A stretch of 64,000 nt of DNA. It comes from Occultella glacieicola. GTDB lineage: Bacteria > Actinomycetota > Actinomycetes > Actinomycetales > Beutenbergiaceae. Position 1 is the first letter of the stretch; each line of letters opens with the position of its first letter. The stretch is from the NCBI RefSeq assembly GCF_004353825.1, contig NZ_SMNA01000016.1, positions 1 to 64,000 on the forward strand, in the 5' to 3' direction. Positions 54,763 to 63,484 of the stretch are shown one piece after another. Under the pieces are notes generated by a model that had not been told where the DNA came from, ran no database searches, and was given only the letters and a program-made list of their open reading frames with translations. Both the position numbers and the translations under genes were made by a program.

Positions 54763-56234
54763 CCACGGCTCCCGTCCTGGTGCCGAGGCGCCAGGTCTGG
54801 ACCCCGCCGGGCGGCGCCTTCTGGGCCGGTGTGTGGCAGCCGGTCGGACGGCCGCTGGAGGTGCGTGATCCGGAGGACGGTGCGCTGGTCGGTGTGGTGA
54901 CGGACTCAACCGCTGCCGACGTCGCCGTCGCCGTGGATCACCTAGCCGCCCGCTGGGACCGGGTCGCCTGGCCGTTGTGGGCGCGACGTGCCGCTCTCGA
55001 GGAGACCGCCACCCGACTGACCGACCTCACGGAGACCTTCGTGAACCTGATCTCCACGGAGGGATGCAAGACGATCGCGGAGGCGCGCACGGAGGTGGCG
55101 CGCGCCGTCGAGACCCTGCATACGTCCGCCCGCGCCACGGCTGAGCTCGAAGGCGCGACCGTGCCCTTCCAGGACACCCGCCGCGGAGCGGGCTGGACAG
55201 GCTGGTACTCCAGGGAGCCGGTCGGTCTGGTCGCGGCGATCACACCGTTCAACGACCCGCTGAACCTCGTCGCGCACAAGCTCGGCCCGGCTCTGATCGC
55301 GGGCAACGGTGTGATACTCAAGCCGGCGCAGAGCACGCCGTTGACCGCTCTGGCGCTCGTGCAGATCCTCGTTGAGTCCGGCGTGCCTGGCGAGCGGCTT
55401 GCGGTGCTGGCTGGTCACCAGGCAGGTCCCGCGCTGGTGGCCGACCCGCGCATCGACGTCGTCTCGTTCACCGGCGGACCGGCAACCGCCGATCGGATCG
55501 CCGCCGGTGGCCGGGCCCGGCGCCTACTCATGGAACTCGGTGGCAACAACGCGCTGATCGCCTGTGCCGATGCTGACCCGGCGCGCGTCGCCGACGCGAT
55601 CGTCGGCGGGGCGTTCGGCACCGCGGGCCAGAGCTGCCTATCAGTGCAGCGTGCGTTCGTCGCGGACGCCATCTTCCCGGAAGTTCTCGAGCGGGTCGTC
55701 TCCGGCGCCCGGCGCGTCGTTGCCGGCAGCAAGAGGGATCCACACTCGGACATCGGACCGCTGATCACGACGGCGGAAGCGGTGCGAGTCCAGGCGTGGG
55801 TCGTGGAGGCTGTAGCGGGCGGGGCCGTGGTCCGTACCGGTGGGACCCGATCCGGGGCGTTCGTGACGCCCACCGTGCTCACGGACGTTCCGGTCGACGC
55901 GAGGATTCGTCGCGAGGAGGTGTTTGGCCCGATCGTCATGCTCGAGCCGTTCGACACCCTCGCTGACGCGATCGATTCGGCCAACGCTGTCGACACCGGG
56001 CTGCAGGCGGGGGTCTTCACGCGAGATATCGACACCGCGTTGACCGTCGCGCGGCGCCTGCGGGTGGGCGCGGTGATGATCAATGAGAGCTCGGACTTCC
56101 GCATCGACGCGATGCCGTTCGGCGGTTTCAAGCGGTCCGGCATCGGCCGGGAGGGCATCGCCGAGATGATCCGCGAACTGACCGAACCGAAGATCGTTGC
56201 AATCCGGGCGCCCGCGCCCGATCAGGAGAGTTGA
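54759..56234 (+). CDS. Aldehyde dehydrogenase (second)
   Basis: 491 residues from ATG 54759. Asn165 in TPFNDPLN, Glu259 in MELGG and Cys293 in GQSC form the active site. ITPFNDPLNLVAHKLGPA is the pattern of lactaldehyde, phosphonoacetaldehyde and non-phosphorylating glyceraldehyde-phosphate dehydrogenases. It probably oxidises the aldehyde released by the PuuB-like oxidase, for example a glyoxylate- or semialdehyde-type product. Confidence 0.9.
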   Translation: MTTAPVLVPRRQVWTPPGGAFWAGVWQPVGRPLEVRDPEDGALVGVVTDSTAADVAVAVDHLAARWDRVAWPLWARRAALEETATRLTDLTETFVNLISTEGCKTIAEARTEVARAVETLHTSARATAELEGATVPFQDTRRGAGWTGWYSREPVGLVAAITPFNDPLNLVAHKLGPALIAGNGVILKPAQSTPLTALALVQILVESGVPGERLAVLAGHQAGPALVADPRIDVVSFTGGPATADRIAAGGRARRLLMELGGNNALIACADADPARVADAIVGGAFGTAGQSCLSVQRAFVADAIFPEVLERVVSGARRVVAGSKRDPHSDIGPLITTAEAVRVQAWVVEAVAGGAVVRTGGTRSGAFVTPTVLTDVPVDARIRREEVFGPIVMLEPFDTLADAIDSANAVDTGLQAGVFTRDIDTALTVARRLRVGAVMINESSDFRIDAMPFGGFKRSGIGREGIAEMIRELTEPKIVAIRAPAPDQES

Positions 56235-56244
56235 GGAATACCTG

Positions 56245-57255
56245 GTGGACACCCATGGCGGGCACGATCACGGTCCCGCGGATCACGATGATGACGAGCA
56301 TGGCCGGGTGGGAGCCGGCCGGTCGAAACATGGCCATGGTCACGGGCACAACCACAGCCACGGGATGACCGCCACCGGGCGCCACCGCAAGCGTCTGATC
56401 GCCGTCCTGTGCATCACGGGATCGGTCATGGTCGCCCAGGCGGTCGGGGCCTGGATCTCCGGCTCGCTCGCGCTGCTCGCCGACGCAGGGCACATGCTGA
56501 CGGACTCGGCGGGCCTGGCGATCGCCCTGGTTGCGGCGTCGCTGGCCATGCGGCCGGCCACCGACGCGCGTACGTATGGCTGGCAGCGGGCCGAGGTGCT
56601 CGCGGCGCTCGCGAACGCGACGATTCTGTGTGCGGTAGGCGTCCTGGTCATCCGCGAAGCCTTCCTCCGCTGGAACACCGAACCCGAGATTCAGGGCGGC
56701 CTCATGCTCTGGGTCGCAGTCGGCGGGGCCGTCGCGAACGCCGTCTCGTTGATCATCCTGCTGCGAGCGAGCGGCGAGTCCCTGAACATGCGCGGGGCCT
56801 ACCTCGAGGTTCTCGGCGACCTGCTCGGCTCGATCGCCGTCATCGTCGCGGCCATCGTGATCCTGACGACAGGGTGGCTGCGCGCCGATGCGTTGGCCTC
56901 GTTCGCGATCGGGGTCCTGATCCTGCCCAGGGCGGTGTCACTGCTGCGGGACGTCGCCAGGGTCCTGATGGAGGCGACGCCGCAGGGAGTCGATCTCAGT
57001 GAGGTCAGGTCGCACATGGAGGCCCTGCCCGGCGTCGAGGAGGTGCACGATCTGCACGTCTGGACGATCACGTCGGGCGTCCCGGTGCTTTCGGCGCACG
57101 TGGTCCTCGACAGCGCCGAGGTAGATCGCGAGCTCGAGTGTGCGGCCCTGGACAGTCTGGCGGACTGCCTCCGCGGCCACTTCGACGTGGACCACTGCAC
57201 GTTCCAGATCGAGCCGCAGGGGCACGCCCACCATGAGCATGCACTGCATGCGTGA
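56245..57255 (+). CDS. Cation diffusion facilitator (CzcD/ZitB type) with His-rich N-terminus
   Basis: 336 residues from GTG 56245, 10 bp after the aldehyde dehydrogenase stop. Residues 4-39 are His-rich (KHGHGHGHNHSHG). TM2 has the normal H83-x3-D87 (GHMLTD). In TM5 the usual His is Glu188 (E188-x3-D192 in LEVLGD), which may change metal choice. Six TMs and a C-terminal domain with HDLHVWTITSG (about 270) are typical of CzcD. It is the last gene of the importer-oxidase operon. Confidence 0.92.
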   Translation: MDTHGGHDHGPADHDDDEHGRVGAGRSKHGHGHGHNHSHGMTATGRHRKRLIAVLCITGSVMVAQAVGAWISGSLALLADAGHMLTDSAGLAIALVAASLAMRPATDARTYGWQRAEVLAALANATILCAVGVLVIREAFLRWNTEPEIQGGLMLWVAVGGAVANAVSLIILLRASGESLNMRGAYLEVLGDLLGSIAVIVAAIVILTTGWLRADALASFAIGVLILPRAVSLLRDVARVLMEATPQGVDLSEVRSHMEALPGVEEVHDLHVWTITSGVPVLSAHVVLDSAEVDRELECAALDSLADCLRGHFDVDHCTFQIEPQGHAHHEHALHA

Positions 57256-57311
57256 GTTCGCGGCCGGCGCCCGAGATGCGGTCCGGACGCCTCGCTCCGA
57301 CTTGCCGGCGC

Positions 57312-57328
57312 ATACCCCCTAGGGGTAT
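57312..57328. promoter_or_regulatory. CsoR-like copper operator
   Basis: ATACCCC-CTA-GGGGTAT is a perfect palindrome with 7-bp arms. It matches the GC-tract-containing operators of CsoR copper sensors that precede copZ/copA genes. It lies 56 bp before the HMA-protein start. No csoR gene is in the window. Confidence 0.75.
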
Positions 57329-57341
57329 CGTGATCCACGAT

Positions 57342-57364
57342 GACATACATCCAAGCCGTATGTC
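57342..57364 (+). promoter_or_regulatory. Inverted repeat in the leader of the HMA gene
   Basis: GACATAC (57342-57348) and GTATGTC (57358-57364) are perfect arms around a 9-nt loop, ending 11 bp before the SD. It could be an RNA hairpin or a second regulator site; function unknown. Confidence 0.4.
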
Positions 57365-57383
57365 CGAGCGAGAGGGAGATCTG

Positions 57384-57593
57384 ATGTCGACTGCCGTATT
57401 CGAGGTGACGGGTCTGCACTGCAGCAGCTGTGCCGGGAAGGTGTCGAGCGCCGTCAACACGGTCGACGGCGTCACGGGGGTGGAGCTCGACCTCGCCACC
57501 GGTCGGCTCTCGGTCACGTCCGGGGCGCCGATCGACGACAGCGCCATTGTGGCCGTGGTCACCGAGGCCGGCTACCAGGTCGCGCCCGCCTGA
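57384..57593 (+). CDS. HMA-domain copper chaperone-like protein (CopZ type)
   Basis: 69 residues; SD GAGGGAG 5 bp upstream. The metal motif is GLHCSSC (10-16) in a single ferredoxin-like HMA fold, the standard CopZ length. With the CsoR-type operator upstream it should be copper-induced. A CopA ATPase, normally adjacent, is absent; the next gene is a convergent MFS transporter overlapping by 35 bp. Confidence 0.9.
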   Translation: MSTAVFEVTGLHCSSCAGKVSSAVNTVDGVTGVELDLATGRLSVTSGAPIDDSAIVAVVTEAGYQVAPA

Positions 57594-58863
57594 GCACGCC
57601 CGCGCCCGGCGCGCCGTGCGGGCCGGAGCAGGACGCGCCCGTGGTCAGAGGGGACTGTTGCCGGAGCGAGCGTGACTCGACCGCGGGGTGCCGCAGCCGA
57701 CGCTCCAGCGCGGTGCCGACGCTCACGCCCGCCACGGCGAGGCCGCACGTCACGAGCGTCGCCTCGGGGCCGAAGGTCGCGATCACCGCGCCACCCGCGA
57801 TCAGTCCGACAGCCAGTGTGGATTCAAGCACCACGGCCTGCCCGGTGAACGCGGCGCGTCGCTCGGCGCCCTGGCTGCCGCGCGAGAGTTCGGTCACGGT
57901 CGCGGTGGCGCCGAACGCCATGAATACCCCGCCGCAGGCCGAGACGACCGAGACCGCCAGGTAGGACGAGGTCCCAACCGCGCCGAGGCCGGCGAAGCAC
58001 AGGCCCAGACCGACGAATGACACCAGCATCGTCGCGTAGAGCGGCAGTCGGCGGACGGCAGCCACGGCGACGCCGGCACCGACGATGGTGCCCAGCCCGT
58101 AGCCGCCGTTGGCTGCGGTCAGCAGGAGCCCCGGCTCCCCGGTCGCGTCGCCCATCACGACCAGTCCGAGGCTGAAGGAGAACCAGAGCAGGCTCAGCGT
58201 CCCCCGCATGATCAGTCCGCGGACCAGATCCGGCTGCCTCCGGATCACCGCGAGGATGCTCCGGCCGACGCTCTTCGGCTCGTGGCGCATCGGCGAGTAC
58301 GGCACGAGGAGCAGGGCCACGGCCGCTGTGCCGAGCGCGGCGGCCTCCAGCCACAACAGCGGTGCGGCCCCGACGAACTGCACGCCGAGGGCGCCGAGGG
58401 TCGGGCCCAGTGCCACCGTGATGCGCCGGGTGAGCTCGCGCGTCGCCATCATCCGGACCGATCCGCCAGGTGATATCGCGTCGGCGAAGTCGGCCAGCAG
58501 ACTGTCCTGGCCGGGGCCGCCGAGCGCGGCAGCGGCACCGACGACCAGTCCGCTTGCGGCGAGTGACCAGAGTTCGAGTTCGCCGACGAGCATACTCACG
58601 GGAACGATCAGCACGCCGAGCGCCTGGACCAGGACAACGAGGGCCAGGGCCCGTCCGCCGTCGATCCGCCTCCGTAGCGCCCGGGCCCACCAGGGTGACG
58701 TCAGCATCGGGATGCCGATCATGCCGCCCACGAGTCCCGTGGCAGCCACGGAGCCCGTGCCCTGAAGGGCCACCAACGGCAGGGCGAGTGCCGAGACGCG
58801 CGCGCCGATCTCGGTCAGGAAGGACGTCGCCAGGATCGTGACGGCTGCCGTTGTATGCCTCAT
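57559..58863 (-). CDS. MFS transporter
   Basis: 434 residues with about 12 hydrophobic segments. The N-terminal LTEIGARVSALALPLVAL and the PGQDSLLADF segment resemble drug-efflux MFS proteins of actinobacteria. The C-terminal about 35 residues are hydrophilic and Arg/Pro-rich. No SD is visible; ATG 58863 may be leaderless. It is divergent from a LysR gene (74-bp gap), so it is probably an exporter induced by its substrate. Confidence 0.85.
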   Translation of the reverse strand: MRHTTAAVTILATSFLTEIGARVSALALPLVALQGTGSVAATGLVGGMIGIPMLTSPWWARALRRRIDGGRALALVVLVQALGVLIVPVSMLVGELELWSLAASGLVVGAAAALGGPGQDSLLADFADAISPGGSVRMMATRELTRRITVALGPTLGALGVQFVGAAPLLWLEAAALGTAAVALLLVPYSPMRHEPKSVGRSILAVIRRQPDLVRGLIMRGTLSLLWFSFSLGLVVMGDATGEPGLLLTAANGGYGLGTIVGAGVAVAAVRRLPLYATMLVSFVGLGLCFAGLGAVGTSSYLAVSVVSACGGVFMAFGATATVTELSRGSQGAERRAAFTGQAVVLESTLAVGLIAGGAVIATFGPEATLVTCGLAVAGVSVGTALERRLRHPAVESRSLRQQSPLTTGASCSGPHGAPGAGVLRRARPGSRPR

Positions 58864-58903
58864 CGTCCACGATCATGCTGCGTAGTTCCCTGCCGCGGTA
58901 GCC

Positions 58904-58919
58904 ATCGGACTGCACCGAT
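58904..58919. promoter_or_regulatory. Putative LysR binding site
   Basis: ATCGG-N6-CCGAT in the divergent MFS-LysR region fits the T-N11-A pattern of LysR-type regulators and lies 19 bp before the LysR start. Confidence 0.4.
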
Positions 58920-58937
58920 CGGTCATAGGCTGGATCT

Positions 58938-59834
58938 ATGAGGGAGTTCCTGTCGATCGATGACCTGCGGTTGGTCCGGGAGGTAGCTCGTCGGGGTTCG
59001 GTCGGGGCGGCCGCCGCCCGTCTCGGCGTCAGTCAGCCGACCGCGAGCCAGCGGCTCGCGGCACTCGAGCGTCGAAGCGGCCTGCGGCTGTTCCAACGTG
59101 ACACCACGGGTGCCAGACCGACGCTCGCCGGCCGCGAGCTCGCGGACCAGGCCGATCGGATCCTCGGCTCGATCGACTCCCTCCCGGAACTGATGCGGGC
59201 GACGGAGGGGCGGTCCTCACGCACGATCGGGACAGTTGCCTCGTTGGCGGCGGTGCTCTACCCCGCCCTCGAACTGCTTCTCCCGGAACTAGCCGTCCAC
59301 CAGGTGACCGATCACGGACCGGCTCTGGTCGATGCCGTCGCCGACGGCTCGATGGACGCGGCCTTCATCGGCGTCCCGATGCAGACCGCGCTGCCGGCTG
59401 GCCTGTCCGTCACGGTCTTCCACCGCGACGACCTCAGCATCCTCCGACCTGCCGACGCGGCGTCGCTCGGCACCGGACGCCAGCCGTACGCGGGACGGAC
59501 GGTCTTCGCCTACACCTACGACCCTGCTCTGCACGAGTCGCTCAGCACGATCGCCGCACTCGGTGGCCGGCCCCGACGGGCCGCGACCGCCGAGACAGCG
59601 GTGACCCTGGCCCGGGTCCGGGGGGAACTCGCCTTGCTCCCGGCCAGTCTCGCCCACCGGAACCTGCGCGGACTCGATGAGGTCCTGCCAGCGCCGCGGC
59701 GCCGTCGTGTGCAACTCGCGATGGTGACGCGTCGCCCAGGGCCGCAGGCCCTGGTCGAGGTGCTGCCGGAGCTCGGCGAGGTGCTGAAGCACCCACACCT
59801 ACCGGATCCGCCGACTGCGGCCGTGCCGGTATGA
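58938..59834 (+). CDS. LysR-family transcriptional regulator
   Basis: 298 residues. N-terminal HTH (GSVGAAAARLGVSQPTASQRLAALERRSG, about 20-48) and a LysR substrate domain (IGTVASLAAVLYPAL, GSMDAAFIG). It is divergent from the MFS gene, which it probably controls. There is no strong SD at ATG 58938. Confidence 0.88.
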   Translation: MREFLSIDDLRLVREVARRGSVGAAAARLGVSQPTASQRLAALERRSGLRLFQRDTTGARPTLAGRELADQADRILGSIDSLPELMRATEGRSSRTIGTVASLAAVLYPALELLLPELAVHQVTDHGPALVDAVADGSMDAAFIGVPMQTALPAGLSVTVFHRDDLSILRPADAASLGTGRQPYAGRTVFAYTYDPALHESLSTIAALGGRPRRAATAETAVTLARVRGELALLPASLAHRNLRGLDEVLPAPRRRRVQLAMVTRRPGPQALVEVLPELGEVLKHPHLPDPPTAAVPV

Positions 59835-59896
59835 GAGAACCGCGCGCACGGATCAGGGGTGCTACCGGCGTGCTGGCGGTGCGTCGGCGAACCCGG

Positions 59897-60286
59897 CTAC
59901 GCACCGCCCTTGCGGTACGCGATCTTCTTGGAGACGAGTCCGTCACGGAACTCGTAGAAGTCCGCGCCGTGGACGGTGCTGGTGGTGCCGTCCTCGGCCG
60001 TCGAGGTTGAGGTCCACTCGGAGAAACCACGGTTGCCGATCGTGAACCGCTCGCCGTAGACGTGGTTCGCATGGCCGGGTTGACCAACGCCCATCTCGAT
60101 CAGCGCAGCCCGGATCTCGTCGTGACCGACGTATCGCCTTCCCCATGGCTCGGGGCCGAAGGACGCCTCGTAGAGACCGTCCGCGGTCATACCGGTGACG
60201 ATCCCTTCGACGTCCCCGTCGGACCAGGCCTGTTGGTATCGGCCGAAGTCCTCGTCGTTGACCTCACCCTGTGGGTTCTCGGGCAT
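59897..60286 (-). CDS. SnoaL/NTF2-like small protein
   Basis: 129 residues with a strong SD (GAAGGAG). EDFGRYQQAWSDGDVEGIVTGMTADGLYE and the C-terminal GADFYEFRDGLVSKKIAYRK are the SnoaL-like cone fold pattern. Such proteins are isomerases, hydrolases or binding proteins; no catalytic set can be named. It is the last gene of the leftward binding-protein unit (49 bp after the HAD gene). Confidence 0.8.
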   Translation of the reverse strand: MPENPQGEVNDEDFGRYQQAWSDGDVEGIVTGMTADGLYEASFGPEPWGRRYVGHDEIRAALIEMGVGQPGHANHVYGERFTIGNRGFSEWTSTSTAEDGTTSTVHGADFYEFRDGLVSKKIAYRKGGA

Positions 60287-60335
60287 GTGCTCCTTCTCCT
60301 TCGTCGGTGTTCGTGCAGGTAGGGATGTGAGGGGA

Positions 60336-61004
60336 TCAGACGCCGAGGATCCGGACGACCTCGTCGAGCGAAGCGACGTCGTAGTGGTGGTAGAAGGGGG
60401 CCGCGGGCTCCCACCCGCGGTTGAGGTACACGGTGTTCTTGACGCCGAGGTCGGTCGCCGGCTGGAGGTCGTAGCGTGGGCTGGAGGAGACGTGCATGAC
60501 CTCCTCGGGCAAGCAGCCGAGCTGGGCGAACATGTACTCGAACGCCTGCAGGCGAGGCTTGTAGGCCTGAGCCTGCTCGGCGGAGAACGCCCGGTGGAAC
60601 GGTGCGCCGAGTTTCTCCACGTTCCGGCCGATCTGGCTGTCCGCGGCGTTCGAGAGGATCACCAAGGGAAACCTGCTGGCGAGTTTCGCAAGCGGAACGG
60701 GGATGTCCGGGTGTGGGCCCCAGTTCGGGATGTCGCCGAAGATGGCGGACGAGTGCTCCGGTAGGTAGGGCGCACCGGTCCTACGGCAGGTCCGCTGGTA
60801 GGCGCGGTCGATCACCACGTCGTACGGGCGCCAGTCGCCCATGACCTCGTCCATGCGGTAATAGCTGAACACCTCGAGGAATTTGCCGATGAGGTCCGGT
60901 CCGATGATGTCCTTCGTCACGTCCTTGGTAATCGTACTCATCTGGAAGTCGGTCAACGTGCCGTACATGTCGAAGGTGATGAACTTGGGCTCCGGCGTGT
61001 TCAT
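60336..61004 (-). CDS. HAD-superfamily protein, type II haloacid dehalogenase-like (copy 2)
   Basis: 222 residues from ATG 61004 (GGAG 7 bp upstream). Nucleophile Asp12 in FDMYGTLTDFQMS; VILSNAAD; YKPRLQAFEYMF; and VYLNRGWEPAAPFYHHYDVASL, which parallels VYVNRGYDPSTPFYEYAETTDL of the copy at 48084. The two are clear paralogues of almost equal length. It lies downstream of the binding-protein gene, 157 bp after it, past a hairpin. Confidence 0.85.
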   Translation of the reverse strand: MNTPEPKFITFDMYGTLTDFQMSTITKDVTKDIIGPDLIGKFLEVFSYYRMDEVMGDWRPYDVVIDRAYQRTCRRTGAPYLPEHSSAIFGDIPNWGPHPDIPVPLAKLASRFPLVILSNAADSQIGRNVEKLGAPFHRAFSAEQAQAYKPRLQAFEYMFAQLGCLPEEVMHVSSSPRYDLQPATDLGVKNTVYLNRGWEPAAPFYHHYDVASLDEVVRILGV

Positions 61005-61083
61005 CTCAAGGCTCCGAATCGTGACATTTCGATGTGCGTGGGTGCGGTGCGGTCCAGCAAGGCAATGCTCCGATCGGAGTGAG

Positions 61084-61123
61084 GACGGCATGCCCGACAT
61101 TCGACTCGGCCGAGCATGCCGTC
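61084..61123 (-). terminator. Hairpin after the binding-protein gene
   Basis: GACGGCATGC (61084-61093) and GCATGCCGTC (61114-61123) make a perfect 10-bp stem; the 20-nt loop holds the palindrome TCGGCCGA. It lies 38 bp past the stop at 61162. It may terminate or attenuate, giving more binding protein than downstream enzymes. Confidence 0.6.
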
Positions 61124-61161
61124 ACATTGTTTGACTGTCGGTGGGAGTTCTCCGGGTCGAT

Positions 61162-62724
61162 CTATTCGGAGATCGACAGGGCCGTCGTGAACACGTATTG
61201 GTCGAGTAGGTTCGGTACGAATCCCTCGACGGCGTTGGTGTGGGCGTAGGTTGCGGTTTCGTGCACGATGTAGACGGTGACAGCATGCTCCTGCAGATAG
61301 GTGGCGATGTCGGCGTAGGCTGCGTATCGCTCCTCGTCGTCAAAGGTGCTGGCGGCGTCCGCGATCATCGTGTCGACCTCGGGATCACAGAACTGCGAGA
61401 TGTTGAACCCGCCCTCGCAGGTGTAGTCGGAACTCAGCATGCCGCCCGGGTCAGGCAGATCGGTCAGGGCGTTGCGGGAGAGGAGGGTGGCGCCATAGTC
61501 GCCGGCGAGGAGGTTTGCCTCGATGGCGGCGTAGTCCGGCGTGGTGATCGAGACCGTGATGCCGATCTCCGCAAGTTGGGACTGGATGACCGCTGCCAGG
61601 TTCGCGAACTCGGGCCGGCTGGTGTAGGCGATGAGTTCGAAGTCGAGGGAGGCCGGGTCGATGCCGGCGTCCTCGAGGATCGCGGTCGCGGCGGCGGGGT
61701 CGCCGCCGAGGGCGCCGGCGCCTTCGGGGGCCCAGGGTGCCGACGGCGCGAACGGGCCGACGGCGGGGGTCGCCGCGCTCTCGTAGACGGAGCCGGCGAT
61801 CGCCTCCAGGTCGAGGGCGGCCTGCACGGCCAGTCGTGCGGCCTCGTCGGCGAACGGGCCGGTCTCGGTGTTGAAGTACAACCCTGTGGTCCGAGCGGTC
61901 TCGTTGGTGGAGACGGTCACGTCCGGGTTCGGCTCGAGCAGGGCGATGTCGGTCACCGGCACTGACGAGGCGATGTCCACCTCGCCCGTCTCGAGCTGGG
62001 TCGTCCGGGTCGCGCCGTCGGGCAGGATCGAGATCGTGCCGCCGGTCAGAGCGACCTCGCCGCCCCAATAGTTCTCGTTGCGGATGATCTCCAGACCCGT
62101 GTCGTAGTTGACGTCGACGATCTCGAACGGCCCGGTGCAGGTGCCCACCACGTCGATCTGTGCGCCTGTGAATGCCGCCTCCGCAAGGATCCCGGCCGAG
62201 GGTGTGCTCAGCCGCAGAGGCAGCAGAGGATCCGGGACCGGCGTGGTGACCAGTACCGTCCCGTCCTCGCCGGCCTCGATGGCGGTCACCGTCGAGGGGT
62301 TGAACGACCGGGCTGCGGTGTCCGACTCGAGGGTGTGGGTCAGCGCGTTGGCGACTGCCTCGGGTGTCAGGTCGGTGCCATCCTGGAACTGAACACCCTC
62401 GCGGATCGTGAACGACCAGGTCAGATCGTCGACCTGTGACCACTCGGTGGCGAGGGACGGTTCCAGCTCGCCCGACTCGGTGTAACGGGCGAGCGGTTCG
62501 AGACAGCCGGCGCGGGTGAGGATGAAGGCATCGTCGGTGCCCAGCGCGAAGCTGGCGTCGATGGTCAGCCACTCTGCGAGGGTGATGTGGCCGCCGGCGT
62601 CGCCGCCGGAGCCGCCGGGCTCGTCTCCTCCGGTTCCACCACCGGAACCATCGTCGAAACTACATGCGCCGAGCGCCAGCGTGACAGCGACTATGCCGCT
62701 GAGGCGGGGAATCGAACGTCTCAT
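61162..62724 (-). CDS. Solute-binding lipoprotein of an Opp/Dpp/Nik-type importer
   Basis: 520 residues; AGGAG about 9 bp upstream. Signal peptide with lipobox LALGAC (Cys21), then a Gly/Ser/Asp linker. SBP_bac_5 features: EPSLATEWSQVDDLTWSFTI, REGVQFQDGT, GTGPFE-like CTGPFEIVDVN and LNIAD-like C-terminal lobe. The mature protein is acidic. It should be the receptor of the importer at 50113-54762, which lacks one. It is under the tandem operator promoter at 63332, so transporter parts are co-regulated from two sites. Confidence 0.9.
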   Translation of the reverse strand: MRRSIPRLSGIVAVTLALGACSFDDGSGGGTGGDEPGGSGGDAGGHITLAEWLTIDASFALGTDDAFILTRAGCLEPLARYTESGELEPSLATEWSQVDDLTWSFTIREGVQFQDGTDLTPEAVANALTHTLESDTAARSFNPSTVTAIEAGEDGTVLVTTPVPDPLLPLRLSTPSAGILAEAAFTGAQIDVVGTCTGPFEIVDVNYDTGLEIIRNENYWGGEVALTGGTISILPDGATRTTQLETGEVDIASSVPVTDIALLEPNPDVTVSTNETARTTGLYFNTETGPFADEAARLAVQAALDLEAIAGSVYESAATPAVGPFAPSAPWAPEGAGALGGDPAAATAILEDAGIDPASLDFELIAYTSRPEFANLAAVIQSQLAEIGITVSITTPDYAAIEANLLAGDYGATLLSRNALTDLPDPGGMLSSDYTCEGGFNISQFCDPEVDTMIADAASTFDDEERYAAYADIATYLQEHAVTVYIVHETATYAHTNAVEGFVPNLLDQYVFTTALSISE

Positions 62725-63029
62725 CGAAGGTGCTCCTGTCGTATCTGGAAACGGCTCACCGTGAAGCCGCGAGTCATCAACTTGGTGGTCATACGGTCAC
62801 GCCCGGTGACGGAGCGTTGTCCGCCAGTCCACGAAATTGTGCTACAGGTGCCTGTCGACGGGTGAGGTGCTTCAGTTGATTACCATTCCGACCGACAGAA
62901 TGCTCACTGGAGTCCTGGTGCCTCTCGTACTGATAACGACATTGTTACAAACTCGGTCCGGTCCTCCGAGTAACCTGCACCAGGACGAATCTCAAAGGTG
63001 TGAACGGTTCCCCCTATCGAATCCTGCTG

Positions 63030-63299
63030 CTATTGCGCCAGGGTGGCGATCACCTCCTCGGTTCCGATCCGGCCCGGTCGAGGAGGGGCGAAAATGCCGG
63101 CCCTGCGCACCACGTCGGGAGGTGCGTCCGCGTCCGCCACCGGATCCAGCGGGGACGCCGAGGAACCGGGGGCCGGCACAGCCTTGCTGTAGCGGACAGA
63201 TCGCGCCGCCGCCGACGACATCCGCGGCGCGGCTCCTGGGTCCGCGCGCCTCGGTCGGTCCGGGCGCAGGCGGATCACGTGCGGGTTGCCCTCGCTCAT
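63030..63299 (-). CDS. Small protein of unknown function, first gene after the tandem operators
   Basis: 89 residues from ATG 63299, which has a strong SD (GGGAGG) 4-5 bp upstream. The sequence is Pro/Arg/Ala-rich with VIRLRPDRPRR near the start and GRIGTEEVIATLAQ at the end. No signal peptide, TM segment or known domain. The promoter at 63360-63332 points straight at it, which supports it being real. The following 305 bp (62725-63029) up to the binding-protein gene contain only a weak 6-bp inverted repeat (62951-62971). Confidence 0.55.
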   Translation of the reverse strand: MSEGNPHVIRLRPDRPRRADPGAAPRMSSAAARSVRYSKAVPAPGSSASPLDPVADADAPPDVVRRAGIFAPPRPGRIGTEEVIATLAQ

Positions 63300-63331
63300 A
63301 TCGCCTCCCTTCGGGGTGGGGCCGTGGCTAG

Positions 63332-63364
63332 ATTGTCGACAACTTGGCACGCGTTGTCAACAGT
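63332..63364 (-). promoter_or_regulatory. Tandem operators coinciding with promoter boxes (reverse of 34205)
   Basis: ATTGTCGACAAC (63332-63343, 11/12) and GTTGTCAACAGT (63353-63364, 10/12) have centres 21 bp apart. Read leftward, TTGACA (63360-63355), a 17-bp spacer and GACAAT (63337-63332) form the promoter. Geometry is identical to 34205-34237. It drives the small-protein and binding-protein genes. Confidence 0.68.
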
Positions 63365-63456
63365 GCCAACACATCAGAAACTGGAGATCGGCTCCTTTAG
63401 TGCCGTATCCAGTGCAGGAGAGCGACAGGTTGGCCGCCTACGGGGATCGTGGACCG

Positions 63457-63468
63457 ATTGTTGACAAG
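63457..63468. promoter_or_regulatory. Outlying regulon operator
   Basis: ATTGTTGACAAG matches at 11 of 12 bases. It lies 17 bp past the stop of the siderophore ATPase gene and 93 bp upstream of the tandem pair, so it may support looping or mark the edge of the regulon. Confidence 0.5.
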
Positions 63469-63484
63469 CGTTCGCAATCCGACT

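Noticed and set aside
48084-57255. A standard putrescine (Puu) pathway
   Set aside because: A PuuB-like oxidase, aldehyde dehydrogenases and an aminotransferase are present, but no gamma-glutamylputrescine synthetase or PuuD hydrolase is seen, and the CDFs and SoxA-like enzymes are unexplained.
62941-62950. ATTGTTACAA upstream of the binding-protein gene as another regulon site
   Set aside because: The spacer between half-sites is one base short of all other copies.
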